Source of the DNA: Adiantum capillus-veneris
Taxonomy: Eukaryota; Streptophyta; Polypodiopsida; Polypodiales; Pteridaceae
Length of the DNA stretch: 64,000 nucleotides
Reading direction: 5' to 3'
Assembly (NCBI GenBank): GCA_014529385.2
Contig: CM043955.1
Span: forward strand, 153,541,640-153,605,639
This document shows positions 1-11,981 of the stretch, piece by piece. A program made the translations under genes and the position numbers. Position 1 is the first letter of the stretch, and each line of letters opens with the position of its first letter. The notes under the pieces were generated by a model that was not told the DNA's origin, searched no databases, and worked only from the letters and a program-made list of their open reading frames with translations.

Positions 1-360
1 CATGTCCTAGTTTAAACCATTTATGTCCATTAGGTGTATCACTAAACAACACTACTATTTTTGAGAAACAGAAGTTACAATCATATCTACAAATGGATTA
101 GAGGAAAATCAGCTCAGCATACATCCAGAACTCGCTACAAGAATCGACTTTAACAGATCACGCAAGTAAGTCTTCCATTCAATTTTACTAGTATTACAAT
201 GTGTTAGTTATTTGTGATATTTATGTATGTATATATACTATGTGTGCATATCGTAATTAAGTGTAATTGTGTATCTGCATTATGTATGAGTATTACAATG
301 AAATAACACAAATATACATACATACACATAGATAACACAGACGCACACATACATGAGCAT
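1..360. other. AT-rich non-coding stretch
   Basis: No gene seen. The sequence is AT-rich with short runs of ATAC/ATGT-type simple sequence around 220-350. It leads into the GATA/GA microsatellite and the 90-bp tandem repeat that follow. Confidence 0.5.
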
Positions 361-391
361 GTATTTTCAAGAGAGAGATAGCAAGATACAG

Positions 392-443
<52 letters not shown>

Positions 444-730
444 ATACCTGTTTTTTAGAGAGAGGAGGGAGAAAGATAACAGATTTCACTGTGTTTATGT
501 ATGTGGAAGAGAGGAAGACGATGTATGGGAATATGTGCACGTATTTTCAAGAGAGAGACAACAAGATAACAGATTTCATTGTGGTTATGTATGTGGAAGT
601 GAGGAAGACGATGTGTGGGAATATGTGCATGTATTTTCAAGAGAGAGACAGCAAGATAACAGATTTCACTGTGGTTATGTATGTGGAAGAGAGGAAGACG
701 ATGTGTGGGAATATGTGTATGTGTGCGGGG
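361..730. repeat. 90-bp tandem repeat with embedded GATA/GA microsatellite
   Basis: The word AGATTTCA[C/T]TGTG recurs at 481, 571 and 661, and GTATTTTCAA recurs at 361, 541 and 631, giving a 90-bp period with about three good copies. A (GATA)n/(GA)n tract at about 392-440 interrupts the first, partial copy. Because 90 is a multiple of three, an open frame at 491-886 (+) reads through as a repetitive peptide. That frame has no recognisable domain and I do not call it a gene. The word AAATACCTGTTTTTT occurs at about 444 and again at about 841, so a weaker copy extends downstream. Confidence 0.85.
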
Positions 731-1559
731 ATACTTTTAAACTATGTATCTCTGTCTTTTGACGAGAGAGTGTGTGTGCAAGAAGAGTTACAGAGAACCA
801 TCTTCTCTATATGGAGAAAGACAGAGAGTGAGAGAGAGAGAAATACCTGTTTTTTCTCTATTCGTGAGGTGTGCAATGTCTCCTGAGAAGACTGCCCGAT
901 CCTGCCCTTCTGGAAAGCGTTGTGTACGCTGCTGTTTCTTTATCTTGTGCGCGAACTTTCAATCCTGTGCACTCCACCTGTGTGTTGTGTACGATGCCGA
1001 GCTTGCTCCTCTACGCGCGCGTATACTCCAACTGTGTGCGATCCGTGTGCGCTTTCTGTGTGTTTGCTGCTCGCCTGCTTTCTCTGTGTGCGTTGCTCGT
1101 GCGGTCTCTGTGTGCCTAATCTTGATAGGGTTTATTAGAATGCCACGTATGCTACAAGTCCATGTTTTATCATAGGATTAAAAAAAACAAAAGCAATATA
1201 AAAAATTAACCAATTCCACATATGCCGCCCCTTGACTCCGCCCGGGGCGCTGCCTCGCACCCCGCCCAGAACAATATCCCAAAATCAACCTCCCAAGCCC
1301 TGCCATCGAGAGCGCTATATTCCACATCCCCATCAAGAGCGCTACCCCCAAACCTCACGTGGAAGCGCTGCCTTGTCACCCCATTGTGGCATTGCCCTAA
1401 GACCGCGCATCTGGAGTGCTAAATGGGAACATTCTTCATTAGTGAAATTTTGAACATAAATTATATTAGCATATACTTAAATATAATACAAATATTAACA
1501 TATTAGCTATACTACTAATTTACTATAGCAGTTCTAGATTATGTCCCATACTATATTTA
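731..1559. other. non-coding: TG-rich stretch then GC-rich pocket
   Basis: Open frames here (for example 744-1175) come from TGTG-rich simple sequence and match no family I know. Positions 1220-1420 form a GC-rich pocket unlike the surrounding AT-rich DNA. Nothing else recognisable. Confidence 0.4.
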
Positions 1560-3530
1560 AGGTGCCAAAGGTTTGGCCTTATGGTCCTAGATTTAGCCAA
1601 GTGGTCAACACATATAGGACCAAGTGCACACTGTGCCACAAAACTTGGCCACCACTTCACTTGCCAAAGTTTAGGCCACATGGTCAATCCTAAGTTTCCA
1701 ATGTTCTTATTATGTCACCTTTTGCCTCGTGGAAAACCTAGGCTTGTTTTCACATACTCAGGCACTTCAAGCCACAATAAATTTTCATTACTCTTCGGCA
1801 ACCCTTTTGTTCAAATCTTTGAAAAAACATTGTTTAAGGCCACCCTAAACCATTTTCATTTAAGGGTGTCTAAAACTAGCTTTTTGGCAATTCGAGAAGA
1901 AAATGGTCAAAGTTTTATGCTTAGTTTTAACCACTTGACCAATTCAAATATTGGAAAGCAAGGTCTTGTAATACTTTTCTTTGGACATCACACATTAAAA
2001 CTAGGTCCCTCACTTGTCCAAGCTATGCTCTAATACAATAAAGGGCTTTTGGTTTCAAGATGCACCACTTTCCCAACCTTGATTCCATTAAAGAAGCTAG
2101 CTCTACTTAGACATTTAATAGCAAGGTCCTGCAGCAGTTCAGATTGAACATTTTCCATGGCAGTTAGGTCCACCACTTATCTAAGCTATGCTCTAATAGA
2201 GTAAGGGGGTTTTGGTTTCAAGATCCACCACTTGTCCAAACTTGATTTGGGAAGCAAGGTTCTATAATAGTTTGCTTTGGACATTCACCATTACAACTAA
2301 GTCCACCACTTCTCCAAGCTATGTTCAATACACTAAGAAGGTTTTGGTTTCAAGGAGAACCACTTGTACAACTTTGTTTTTGGAAGTAAGGTCTTTACAT
2401 AGTTCACCTTGGACCTTGGACATTGGATACTACAACTAAGCCCACCACTTGTCCAAGATATCCTCTATATATAGCCAAAGGGTTTGGGTTTCAAGATTCA
2501 CCACTTTTCCAACCTTTCTTCCATTAAAGAAATGAGGGGCATTATAACTAGGTCCACCACTTGTCCAAGCTATGCTCTGATATAGAAAGGGGATTTTGGT
2601 TTCAAGGTCCACCACGTGTTCAACCTTGCAAGACTCAAGAGATACTTGGACATTGGAAAGCATAGTCCTATAGTAGTTGATAGGTGGCAGTGGGTATTAC
2701 AACTAGGTCCAACCTATGCTCTCATATAGCAAAGAGGCTTTGCTTTCAAGGTCCACCACTTGTCCAACCTTGCTTCCATTAAAGAAATGAGGGGCTACGT
2801 AAACATTGGCAAGCAAGGTAGCAAGGTCCTAAGGTGTTTCACCTTGGATATTGGGCATTATAACTAGGTCCACCACTTGTCCAAGCTATGCTCTGATAAA
2901 GAAAGGGGATTTTCGTTTCAAGGTCCACCATGTGTTCAACCTTTCTAATATAGAAAGGGGATTTTTGTTTCAAGGTCCACCACGTGTTCAACCTTGAAAG
3001 ACTCAAGGGATACTTGGACATTGGAAAGCATAGTCCTATAGTAGTTGATAGGTGGCAGTGGGTATTAAAACTAGGTCCAACCTATGCTCTAATATAGCAA
3101 AGAGGCTTTGGTTTCAAGGTCCACCACTTGTCCAACCTTACTTCCATTAAAGAAATGAGGGGCTACGTAAACATTGGCAAGCAAGGTAGCAAAGTCCTAA
3201 GGTATTTCACCTTGGATATTGGGCATTATAACTAGGTCCACTACTTGTCCAAGCTATGATCTGATATAGAAAGGGGATTTTTGTTTCAAGGTCCACCACG
3301 TGTTCAACCTTGAAAGACTCAAGGGATACTTGGACATTGGAAAGCATAGTCCTATAGTAGTTGATAGGTGGCAGTGGGTATTACAACTAGGTCCACCACT
3401 TGTCCAACCTATGCTCTCATATAGCAAAGAGGCTTTGGTTTCAAGGTCCACCACTTGTCCAACCTTGCTTCCATTAATATAGCAAGGAGGATTTGGTCTC
3501 AAGGTTCACCACTTGTCCAACCTATGCAAA
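1560..3530. repeat. degenerate satellite-like array (CCACTTGTCC family)
   Basis: The motif TCAAGGTCCACCACTTGTCC recurs with variation about every 50-120 bp throughout. From about 2560 a longer unit appears. The landmark AAAGCATAGTCCTATAG occurs at about 2657, 3025 and 3341. The last two are about 316 bp apart. The first two are about 368 bp apart because the middle unit has an extra 52-bp duplication at about 2945-2996. Open frames on both strands inside the array are by-products of the repetition. The array ends just before the splice-acceptor-like TTACAG that opens the next gene. Confidence 0.8.
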
Positions 3531-3615
3531 CCTTTTTCATGTTGTAGCATGATTTTTTGTTTGAAGAGTATTTTTCTATAACTATGGATTTAACAATGTA
3601 ATCTTTTTACTTACA

Positions 3616-6600
3616 GGATGGACTTTGAATCTGGGGAGAAAGTACATATGATACTTGACAATGAAATCGTTGGTATTGGTTGTGTGTGTAGAACAGATCC
3701 AGATTCCACTTGTGGTGGTACAAAGATAGGGCTGGGAAATGTCGGTGGAGGAATGCTTGAAGGATGTGGTCCTACCTTTTCCTACAATGGATACTTCATC
3801 TCTCCAAGGCTCATTATGGAGTGCTGTTCGATGGTCAAAGCTTCTTTTGCAATCTTTTGTATTAAATGGGAACTTAATTGATCCACACGAAAGCTACAAT
3901 GGTGATGAAGAACATGATCATTCTGATCCTCTAGTTACAGATGCAATACCTATGACAAGCCCAGAATTTGAAGCAATGATTCGAGAGTCTTGGAGAAATC
4001 AGAGGGTCCTTTTAAAAGATGACACAATGATGCAAACCATGAATGAAGGGACCATCTTATATGTATTTCCACATGATTATGTCAACTTTCAGGAACTTGG
4101 TCCTGATTGTGTGGGTGTGGGTATTGAAAGAGAAAATGCAAGCATTGATGATGTGGTTGAAGTGGGTAGCATCACTTTGCTAAAGTGGCCCATCAAGCAG
4201 ACAACAATGTTGAATGGGAGTCCATTACAACGCTTTGTTCCTGTTGATGGCATGCATGCTACATATGAGGATGTATCCAACGATGGCAATGTTGGAAAAA
4301 AACTTGATGGGAGTAATGTTGTCCAGTTGTCAAGGAAGAGACGATACACTTTCATGAACAGGACTCAAAAATCAAAAGCAGCACCAGATTTGACTTTTTA
4401 CCTTTCAAACAAATCAATTCAAAGGGTATCATGCATTGATTGTTGTGCACAAAAATGCTGCCAATTTGCAGATCGTGATATGGTGACAAGGTTACGACAA
4501 CAATTTTGGGGAGAGTCTCAAAAATCACGCACTAATTATGTTTATGATGTTCTTTCTATATGTTATCAGAAAGATGAGAAGTCACGATACCAATTCAGGC
4601 TAAATGGCTCTATTGTTTGTTGTAGAGCATGGTATGAGCTACATGGAATACCAAAGACATCATTTTATCGATACAAGGAGAACTTTGAAAATGGTGTGTG
4701 CCAATATGTACATGGGAACACATGTACATTGAGAAGGGGACTTCAACATACTAGTTTAGCAAGAGCACTACTAAATGAGTTTGTGGAAAACAACTCTGAG
4801 AAGATTCCACATAGAAGTAGAACACTGCTAGATGGCTCAAGAGAGACTCAATTGGTGATTCCATCAACATACAAACAAGTGGATATTTTATGTGAAATCA
4901 ACACGACACTTGACCAAATGGGCTATGAGAAGAAGCTATCCCAATCTTCTTTTGGTAGAATTTGGAACAAAGAGTACCCACATGTCACTTTAACAAAGAC
5001 GAGTGAGTTCTCTAAGTGCAATATTTGTAGCTCAATCAAGGCAAGGTTAGAAGCTAAACCTTCTGTTGAAGAGAGAGCTCTTCTCTTGAGGGAGAGAGAA
5101 GTTCACATGGCACAACAAAAGAGTTGCAGAAGCCTATATTATGCATGGCGCACGTATTCAGAAACTCAACCACAAAAATATGTATGCATAATCCATGATA
5201 AGATGGATCAATAGAAGACTGCCATTCCTAGATTACGCATTGTTCCCAAGGATGTAGATTCAGGATATAATCTGCAGGTGGCATTGATTGGCATGATCAC
5301 TCATGGACATGGAGAAGGTCATTACAGACACTTTGTCTTGAATGGTTTGTGGCCAGCTGATCCAAATCTTACAATTGGCTCAATTGCTAATTGTTTACAT
5401 AACCTCGAGAGGATAGATAAGCATCCTCTTGGTGATCTAGTAACAAATGGACTTCGAAGGAGAAATATTTCACTACTACATGCTTTGAACTCAAGGGATG
5501 CTTTGGACTACCATAACTTGAGTGATGGAAAAGAGCCCATTGTGCAGTCGTCAGAAATTGCAGAAGAGGAATTGGGGTCAACATTTCGCAGATTGCCAGA
5601 GAACTTGTTGCTACAATTGGATAATTGTGCAGGGGAAAACAAAAATCGATACTTATTTGCCTATTTTTCAATGCTTGTGTTTTCAAAACCATCCAGCTGG
5701 GATTTTTAATGGTTGGGCATACACATGAGGACATAGACGCCATGTTTAGTAGGTTTTTAGAGAAGTTGAGAGTTACACAAACCTATACTTTGCCACATTT
5801 GATGGATACATTACGAAACAGCTCATCTTCATCTCCAGCTCCATTTTTTCTCACAAAGATCCCCGATTTCAAGCAATATTGTGATGGCTATCTTTGTGAT
5901 GGACAAGACATACTTGTTGGACATTCCAAACCGCTTCAGTTTAGGTTCTTTATGCAGGATGAGACACCAATGATGCAATATAAGGCACATGTAGGTGTAT
6001 CAAGTTGGAGTGGAAGTATTCGCCTTTGGAAAACAGACACAGAAGGCAAGCCAATGTTACCACATGGAGATCCACCTCTAGTACAAATGGCGGAGTATGT
6101 CAAGGCCCACGAAGAAGTCATTTTGGGGCTAAAGAACTATATAAAATTTTGGAAAAATTTAGGGAATGGTTCAAGTATTCCGCGATATTATATACCCGTG
6201 ATAGATTATTGGAGTAAGGTAATTGAAGAGATTGGAAAAGCAATCATATCAGAGGGAGTCTTGTATGAAATGTTTTGGCCAAAAACTCAAGAATATTCTC
6301 ACCTACAAAGCACTACAATGAATTTGCAACAAGGAGCAGAAAGATTCCTAGGCCTTGAAGAGTTGAACGATCATTTTTGTGGGCCTCAACGAGATAGGCC
6401 AAGGGAAGAGTTTGACCCTATGTCTGATGTGCACCAAGGTGACTTTCTTATGCTTGTTCCGAGTGACACAGAAATCTATCCAGTGTGGCTTGCAATGGCT
6501 TTATCTGACATTGATAATGAGCCTACATCACCAAACTACAGAAAACTCTTGATTCAATATTGGGCACCTTGCGCGAGAAAAAGTGGGATGACAGATACTC

Positions 6601-6827
6601 AAGCTTACAGTAATTGTTGGAAGGGTTATTGGGCTGTCAACTATAAGGACCCACAAGTGTGGGAAACTATAGATGCAATTGTTTGGTCCTGGAGACCCAA
6701 CAAAGAAGGACCATTTTCTAGAATAAAGATTCCAGAAAGACATGCTCTAAAAGCCAACGAAGGCCTCACTCGTGCACATCAGCCACACTTGGATCAAAGT
6801 TCAAATATGGTATCAAATGTGGAGTAG
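3616..6827 (+). pseudogene. broken DUF7869-like protein gene (candidate DDE-type transposase)
   Basis: The best segments are 3618-3745, 3739-5214, 5278-5709 and 5625-6827. Seen: a cysteine cluster CIDCCAQKCC (about 4432), a second Cys pair CNICSS (about 5018), IIHDKMDQ (about 5191), QLDNCAGENKN (about 5616) and VGHTHEDIDAMFSR (about 5716). The last two blocks are, from memory, the hallmark of DUF7869 proteins, which are scattered in plants and animals. The spaced acidic residues look like an RNase-H/DDE core, which is my inference. The C-terminal part from about 6430 is rich in Trp and may be a separate binding domain. Lesions: a frame change near 3745, an in-frame TAG at 5212-5214 with the frame continuing open afterwards, and a one-base frame change near 5690 between the two hallmark blocks. 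An acceptor-like TTACAG precedes 3616, so an upstream exon may be missing. It may be a decayed transposon gene or a decayed host gene. Confidence 0.65.
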
Positions 6828-7106
6828 AATTATGTGGAGCTTCTATTGTGACTATACTAGTCAATTTGTAAACAAAATCTTTTTTGTATCTTCCTTTGTT
6901 TTATGTAATTTATAGTTATTATTCAAATCCATGTGTTGTACATCCTCTTGACTTTTGGTGTTTATCAACACCACAATCCTATGAGATTTTCACTTTATTT
7001 ACTAGCCACACACCTCAATTTTTTCCACTTTAAGTGGAAAATTCCCAAATTACATGAATTCGGTCGATTTGGAGATTCCCATAATGTGAGATTTTTACCA
7101 AAATAC
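6828..7106. other. intergenic gap between convergent genes
   Basis: AT-rich 3' flank between a plus-strand gene and a minus-strand gene. No gene, terminal repeat or tRNA-like structure seen. Confidence 0.4.
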
Positions 7107-7680
7107 CTAATATGGTCTTAGTGTGTCACCTTCTTCAAGTAACTCGTAAAATCTAAGCATGGCTTCTTGAAGCCTTCTAAGATCCACGAAAATATTGTTC
7201 CACATTGTGTAAGGAAAGCCCTTCTCCGAAGGTGTTATGGATTGTTTCTTACCTTTTCCCCTTGTCTTTGTTGCGCACAAAGCATAAAGGGAAGTTGGCA
7301 TTGTGTCCTCAATGTGTAGGTATGTCCCAATGCGGGAGAACACATCTTCGTTTGTGGCCTTCTTTGCGAGCTTGACCTTGTGAGGAACTGGATATAGGTT
7401 TTCCACAATGCCATGTTCTTTGAGGGCATCCTTTAGGAGTTGAAAAATAGGCTGATAGGCTTTGGTGTTGACTCCAGTCTCATCACAAACTTGTTGAATA
7501 TCATCATCACTAACCACATTTCTTAATTTACGCATAAGGTCCTTGGTGACTGCATCCTTAATGTGCTTACCTCCAGGTGATTGTAAGATAGAAATCACGT
7601 CCTCGGTATTGAGACAACTAGTGAGAAGGTTGACTCGATTATCTTGGCTTGTTCCACCGCATGCCTCCTGGATGAAGTTT
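7107..7680 (-). CDS. unrecognised protein segment, probable second exon of a minus-strand gene
   Basis: The frame is open from an acceptor-like TTGCCAG (complement of 7681-7687) to a stop at 7107, about 190 codons. The first in-frame start-like codon is a GTG at 7598, so an upstream exon is more likely than a start here. The product is charged and helix-prone, with no signal peptide, membrane segment or family motif I recognise. A donor-like ACAAG|GTGATT lies near 7757 on the same strand. The natural upstream partner is the open frame at 7773-8336, but that frame stops (TAA) just before the donor. Either the join differs or one copy is damaged. It converges on the DUF7869-like gene with about 280 bp between them, so the two could belong to one element. 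I have no terminal repeats to prove that. Confidence 0.35.
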
Positions 7681-7772
7681 CTGGCAACAAATAAACATAA
7701 ATGTTAGAAAATAGTGTGAAGTAAGAATGCATCATGCAAGTAAAGACCAAATCACCTTGTGGCTGTAACTCG

Positions 7773-8336
7773 TTATTTGCGTGCTCCTCCGGAATGTGCA
7801 AGAGTTTCAATGGATGAATACGGGCGTTTGCGTTCCCTTGCACCAAGGGGTGTTTCTTTCAAGTATGTGATGGTGTTGGTAAGCTTATGGATGTGGGACT
7901 CCTTTTCTTGCATTTGTTGTTCAAGACTTTTAACTACCCTCTCCGAAGAGGCAACACTCTCTTGTAATGCCGTCGTCTTTAGGTGAAGAGCTTGACATTC
8001 GTGCATCCACATATTCAACGAAGCACCTGCACCCATACACAGCCGCTTGCAATAGCCTAACAAGCCTGCTTCTCCCCTCCCAAGAAATTGAAGAAATGTG
8101 GAAAGGCAATTAAACGGTGTATGGAAGCAGCTTATAAGATTGTAAGGGTATAAATGGCCATCCACCCAAATGTCAACATTGGTCTCACAAGCGGTGCGAC
8201 GTTCCTGTGATGACCTTTGATCACCCTCACTAGTGGTCTTCAGTGCAAATGCCGTGGGTAAGCGAATATCAATGCTTTTGGTGTGTGGAGTACGTGGTGG
8301 TGGAAGCAAACCATTTGTGATGTCCGTGAGCACCAT
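7773..8336 (-). CDS. unrecognised 187-residue protein with C-terminal coiled coil
   Basis: ATG at 8336, stop at 7773. The middle of the protein has a hydrophobic/aromatic stretch (DGHLYPYNLISCFHTP, residues about 69-84). The C-terminal third (about 120-165) shows a heptad-like pattern expected of a coiled coil. No family recognised. The ATG follows a long pyrimidine-rich leader on the coding strand, a common plant core-promoter/5'UTR composition that favours this start. It probably forms one gene with 7107-7680, but a stop codon comes about 20 bp before the apparent splice donor. The gene is therefore either complete at 187 residues or lightly damaged. Confidence 0.4.
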   Translation of the reverse strand: MVLTDITNGLLPPPRTPHTKSIDIRLPTAFALKTTSEGDQRSSQERRTACETNVDIWVDGHLYPYNLISCFHTPFNCLSTFLQFLGRGEAGLLGYCKRLCMGAGASLNMWMHECQALHLKTTALQESVASSERVVKSLEQQMQEKESHIHKLTNTITYLKETPLGARERKRPYSSIETLAHSGGARK

Positions 8337-8369
8337 GGAAGCTGTTGCGTAAGGAAGAAAATGATGAAA

Positions 8370-8522
8370 AGATAGAGGGGGAAGCGTAGAGAGGCCGAGC
8401 AGGATGGGAGGAGAGAAGGAGGGAGGGAGAGATTGGGGAGGAGGAGGAAGGTAGGGGCAGAGAGGGAGAGGAGAGGGAGAGGGAGAGAGGAGGGAGGAGG
8501 GAGGAGGGAGGAGGAGGAGAGA
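8370..8522 (-). promoter_or_regulatory. polypyrimidine leader upstream of the minus-strand gene
   Basis: On the minus strand about 150 nt are almost pure C/T (plus strand GGAGGGAGGA-type purines), ending about 35-40 nt before the ATG at 8336. Such Y-patch-like tracts are common at plant transcription starts. The role is inferred from composition and position only. Confidence 0.35.
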
Positions 8523-8530
8523 ACAAAATG

Positions 8531-10160
8531 TTTATTACTTTTTGGGGGAAATGATTTTTGAAAAAATGGACTTTCTAAGCTTCTGGGTTAAAAAATGGGT
8601 CAAAAAATGATTTTTGGATATGTATATATGTTGGGAGGGAGTTTTAAGTAAAAAACAAATAAAAATTAATTTTTTTTTAAAAAGTCAAATTTTGACTCTT
8701 TTTGACCCACGGAATTGTTGATGTGGACACACCCCTATGCTTCCTTCACTTTAAAAAAAGCTAGAGAGAGAAAGCAACCCTTTAGGTCCACATCCTACAT
8801 TTGTCTAAAAATAAGGCTAGAAAAGCCTACTCAAAACTACCTTCTTCAATGCCCTTGCCCCCTAAACCCCACACAACATTAGCCTTAATCCCTAAAAATT
8901 AGGATTCCTTACAAGGCCCATGCAAGGTTCATATTTCTCCTAATGTATAAACATACATTGTACACACTTGAATTAAAATCAAGTTAATAATGCAATCTTT
9001 CACAACAACATGGTATTTTGATTCACCTCCTCTAGGGTATCTGGGTGTCTATATCCCCCATTACACATGAGAGTCCATGTGCGATGAAGTCATAACCCCA
9101 GTCTTTATAGCATGGGTAATAATCTCTCCAATATGTTGTGCAAGACATAGAGTCACGAAAAAGCCTTTATCTGCCAAGAAAGGTTCTGCTACATCCATCC
9201 CACCTTGCACAAGAGAAGGCAAAACTATATTCCATTGTGGAATCTTTTTGCTTAATCCACCTTTGAAAAGATATTTAGAATGAGTTTTTCAAGTGATATG
9301 GATCAAAACAAAAAGCATAAACAAAAACTTTGAGTAACCTGATTGAATTGGGCCCTAACCATCCACCAACAAAGAAGTAGGGAAATCCGCAAAGATAAGA
9401 TGAAACACCTCACAACAAGGTGCTCCACAATGGTGATACAAGCCAAGACTTTGAGTGCTCAAAATGTTTTTAATGCTACACACAAAACATTTGTTGCTTA
9501 GTACACCATCCACCTTGAACATTCTATTGATGTTGATAACACAAGCCACAAAACCTTTCTTTTACCTTTCAATGGAAAAATCATCAACATTAGCCATATC
9601 AACTAGAAGATTATCTACCACAATCAAAAATTGAAATCCTACAGATTTTCATAAAAAAACTATCTTAATTACAAGTAATATAGAATTGTTTTGCACTATC
9701 AAAAAAATAAATATTTAACAAGTAGAAACTTACCGATATTCCATGAGGTTGGTCGCCTTGATGAAGTTGGTCGCTCCATGACTGACTCAACCACTACTGA
9801 AACACTTTTTTCACTGCTTTCTTTAGGCATGCCAATCTTTAGCCCTCCTAATGGATAGGTTGTTTTGTTGTGGTCACCCATGTTTGACCCACTCGCATGA
9901 TTTTGGTGCTCTCTTTGAAGAGGTAGTGAGTGATTTCTTTCTTGTGTTCTTTGTGAGCGCCCATCCATGGTCAAGTCATGATTGTGATCCATGTCTTCTA
10001 AGTGCTTTAAAGAAGCAGATTGGTCTGTATCTTTGTATTTATTCTCTTCCAAAACTCTACTAGAAGAAAAGTTTAATGATATAATGAAAATTAATTTGGC
10101 ATTTACAAACTCAAGTCATTTATAAAAACTAGAACATACTTTCTTGTGCATTTTTTATGC
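8531..10160. other. intergenic, no recognised gene
   Basis: No family motif seen on either strand. The longest open frame is at 9699-10052 (-), 117 residues, hydrophilic and rich in Gln, His and Ser. It has no known motif and no convincing splice partner, so I do not call it a gene. The interval holds poly-T/A runs near 8650-8690. Confidence 0.35.
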
Positions 10161-10162
<2 letters not shown>

Positions 10163-10206
<44 letters not shown>

Positions 10207-10212
10207 TAGATA
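10163..10212. repeat. (GA)n then (GATA)n microsatellite at the LINE 3' end
   Basis: About 38 bp of GA repeats followed by three GATA units directly abut the LINE 3' terminus (10213). On the LINE's own strand this reads ...AATC-(TATC)3-(TC)n. Confidence 0.95.
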
Positions 10213-11981
10213 GATTTTATTATCGTCCTCGGAGGTCAAATATGACCTATGGGACCAAAGTTACATGTGATGTAGTATGTGTATGGCTGATGAGTGACTC
10301 TCGATGCTCCAAAATTGTAGTGATGAGAGTCGCAATGGAGAGCCCACACTTTGGCTGGGAGAGGAAAGTGTGTAGGTCTAAGTTATGGCTGAAAATGTGA
10401 GAGAAGCAAGTTCGGATGTGATCAAAAGCTGAGCACTCTAGTAGTGTGTGGTACTCAGACTCTCGAACTTGCAGTGAGCATAATGTGCACAATCGATTTG
10501 ACTCTTCTCCATTGCCCCAACGCCCTATCTCGCATCGAAGGAAATGGGAGCTAAGCCGAATTGCTGCGTTAGTGTGTATCGCGGACAAGGGAATAGGCTC
10601 AAGCATGTAAGTGTGAGTACGGTTTCCTCTCTCAGCGAAGAACATGGTTTTGTAGTTGGGGGCAATATAGGTGGTGTAATGAATGAAGCGTGACCCACCG
10701 GATTTCTCCCAAGCCGTAATACATTGGCGTTGTAGAAAAGCTTCATTCACTTGAGAGTCAATTGAAGCATCATGTAGCAAGTGTAATGCATCCCATCTCC
10801 CAAACCACTTATTTATGTCTTGCATCCATCCCGTGCTCAAGATCTTGCTTTTATGCGTCTTTTGAACTTTTTTGCTTGCTTCCCATGCAATTGTAGGAAG
10901 TCGATGTGAGGGGTTTTGACGCATCTTTATCATGTACTCCACAACCCTTTCCATGCCCATAACCTCAATTGGAAGAGATCCCGACTCAAGAAGTAGGAGC
11001 ATATATGGTGTTTGTGTCTTAACTTGGAGAAAGTTTTTAAGAAAACGCTTTTGGACATTCTCAAACTCCTTCCAAGTAGACTTTGAGATGCTCCCGCCCC
11101 ACACTTCAACTCCATAAAGAAGAACCGGTGTCACCAATGCATCAAAAAGATACTTCTTGAGAACCCAACATTTGATGTTTCCCGCATTACACATGTTCTC
11201 AAATGCATAATATGCTCTCTTTCCCGCTTCCAAACAACGCATAACACATTCATGCCACTTGTGATTGGATGGAACCTCAAGGCCAAGGTACTTAAAGCTC
11301 TCAACAACTTCAAGTGTCTGGTTGTTGTACACAATGCATGGCTTCTCCTTATGGTTGGTTTTCACAAGCATAACCTTTGTTTTGGATTCATTTACAATCA
11401 GCCCACTATGCAAGCAAAAGTTCTCAAGGAAAACCATAAGCTTTTGTGCATCTTCTAAAGTGTGTGCTAGAAGCACTACATCATCCGCATACAACAAAAG
11501 CATGATTACCGCATTGCAAATAGTGACCTCTTCAATGCCTTCTTCTTGCATAAAGTCAAGTACCATTTGTTCCAATTGATCGATGCATAGACCAAAGAGA
11601 GTTGGTGACAATGGACATCCTTGTTTAACCCCAATAGTGCTTACAAAAATTTCTGAAATTTCTCTTCCCATGCGCAATTGACAAATCTCCTTCTCATAGA
11701 TTCGAGAAACCGCAAGCATAAACTCACTTGGCACTTGGAGTTCTTCCATCCTTCTCCACAAATTGTTACGTGGAATCATATCAAAGCCTTTCTTAAAGTC
11801 CACAAAACAACAATACAATCACTTGCCTTTCAACCGACTTTCCTCCATGAGAACACGAAGAGTGACAACATGATCAATGGTGCTATGGCATCGACGAAAA
11901 CCCGCTTGTCCCTTTGCACGCTTGTCATTCTCTTCAGCCCAATCACTCAATTTCATCTCCATCACTACAAGAGGCTATTCA

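Noticed and set aside
2212-3502. Several open frames of 60-82 residues on both strands
   Set aside because: Repeated peptides produced by the satellite-like array, with no conserved family or start context.
9355-10052. Minus-strand frames of 64 and 117 residues
   Set aside because: No motif, no clear splice signals and no partner exons. Indistinguishable from chance frames in this composition.
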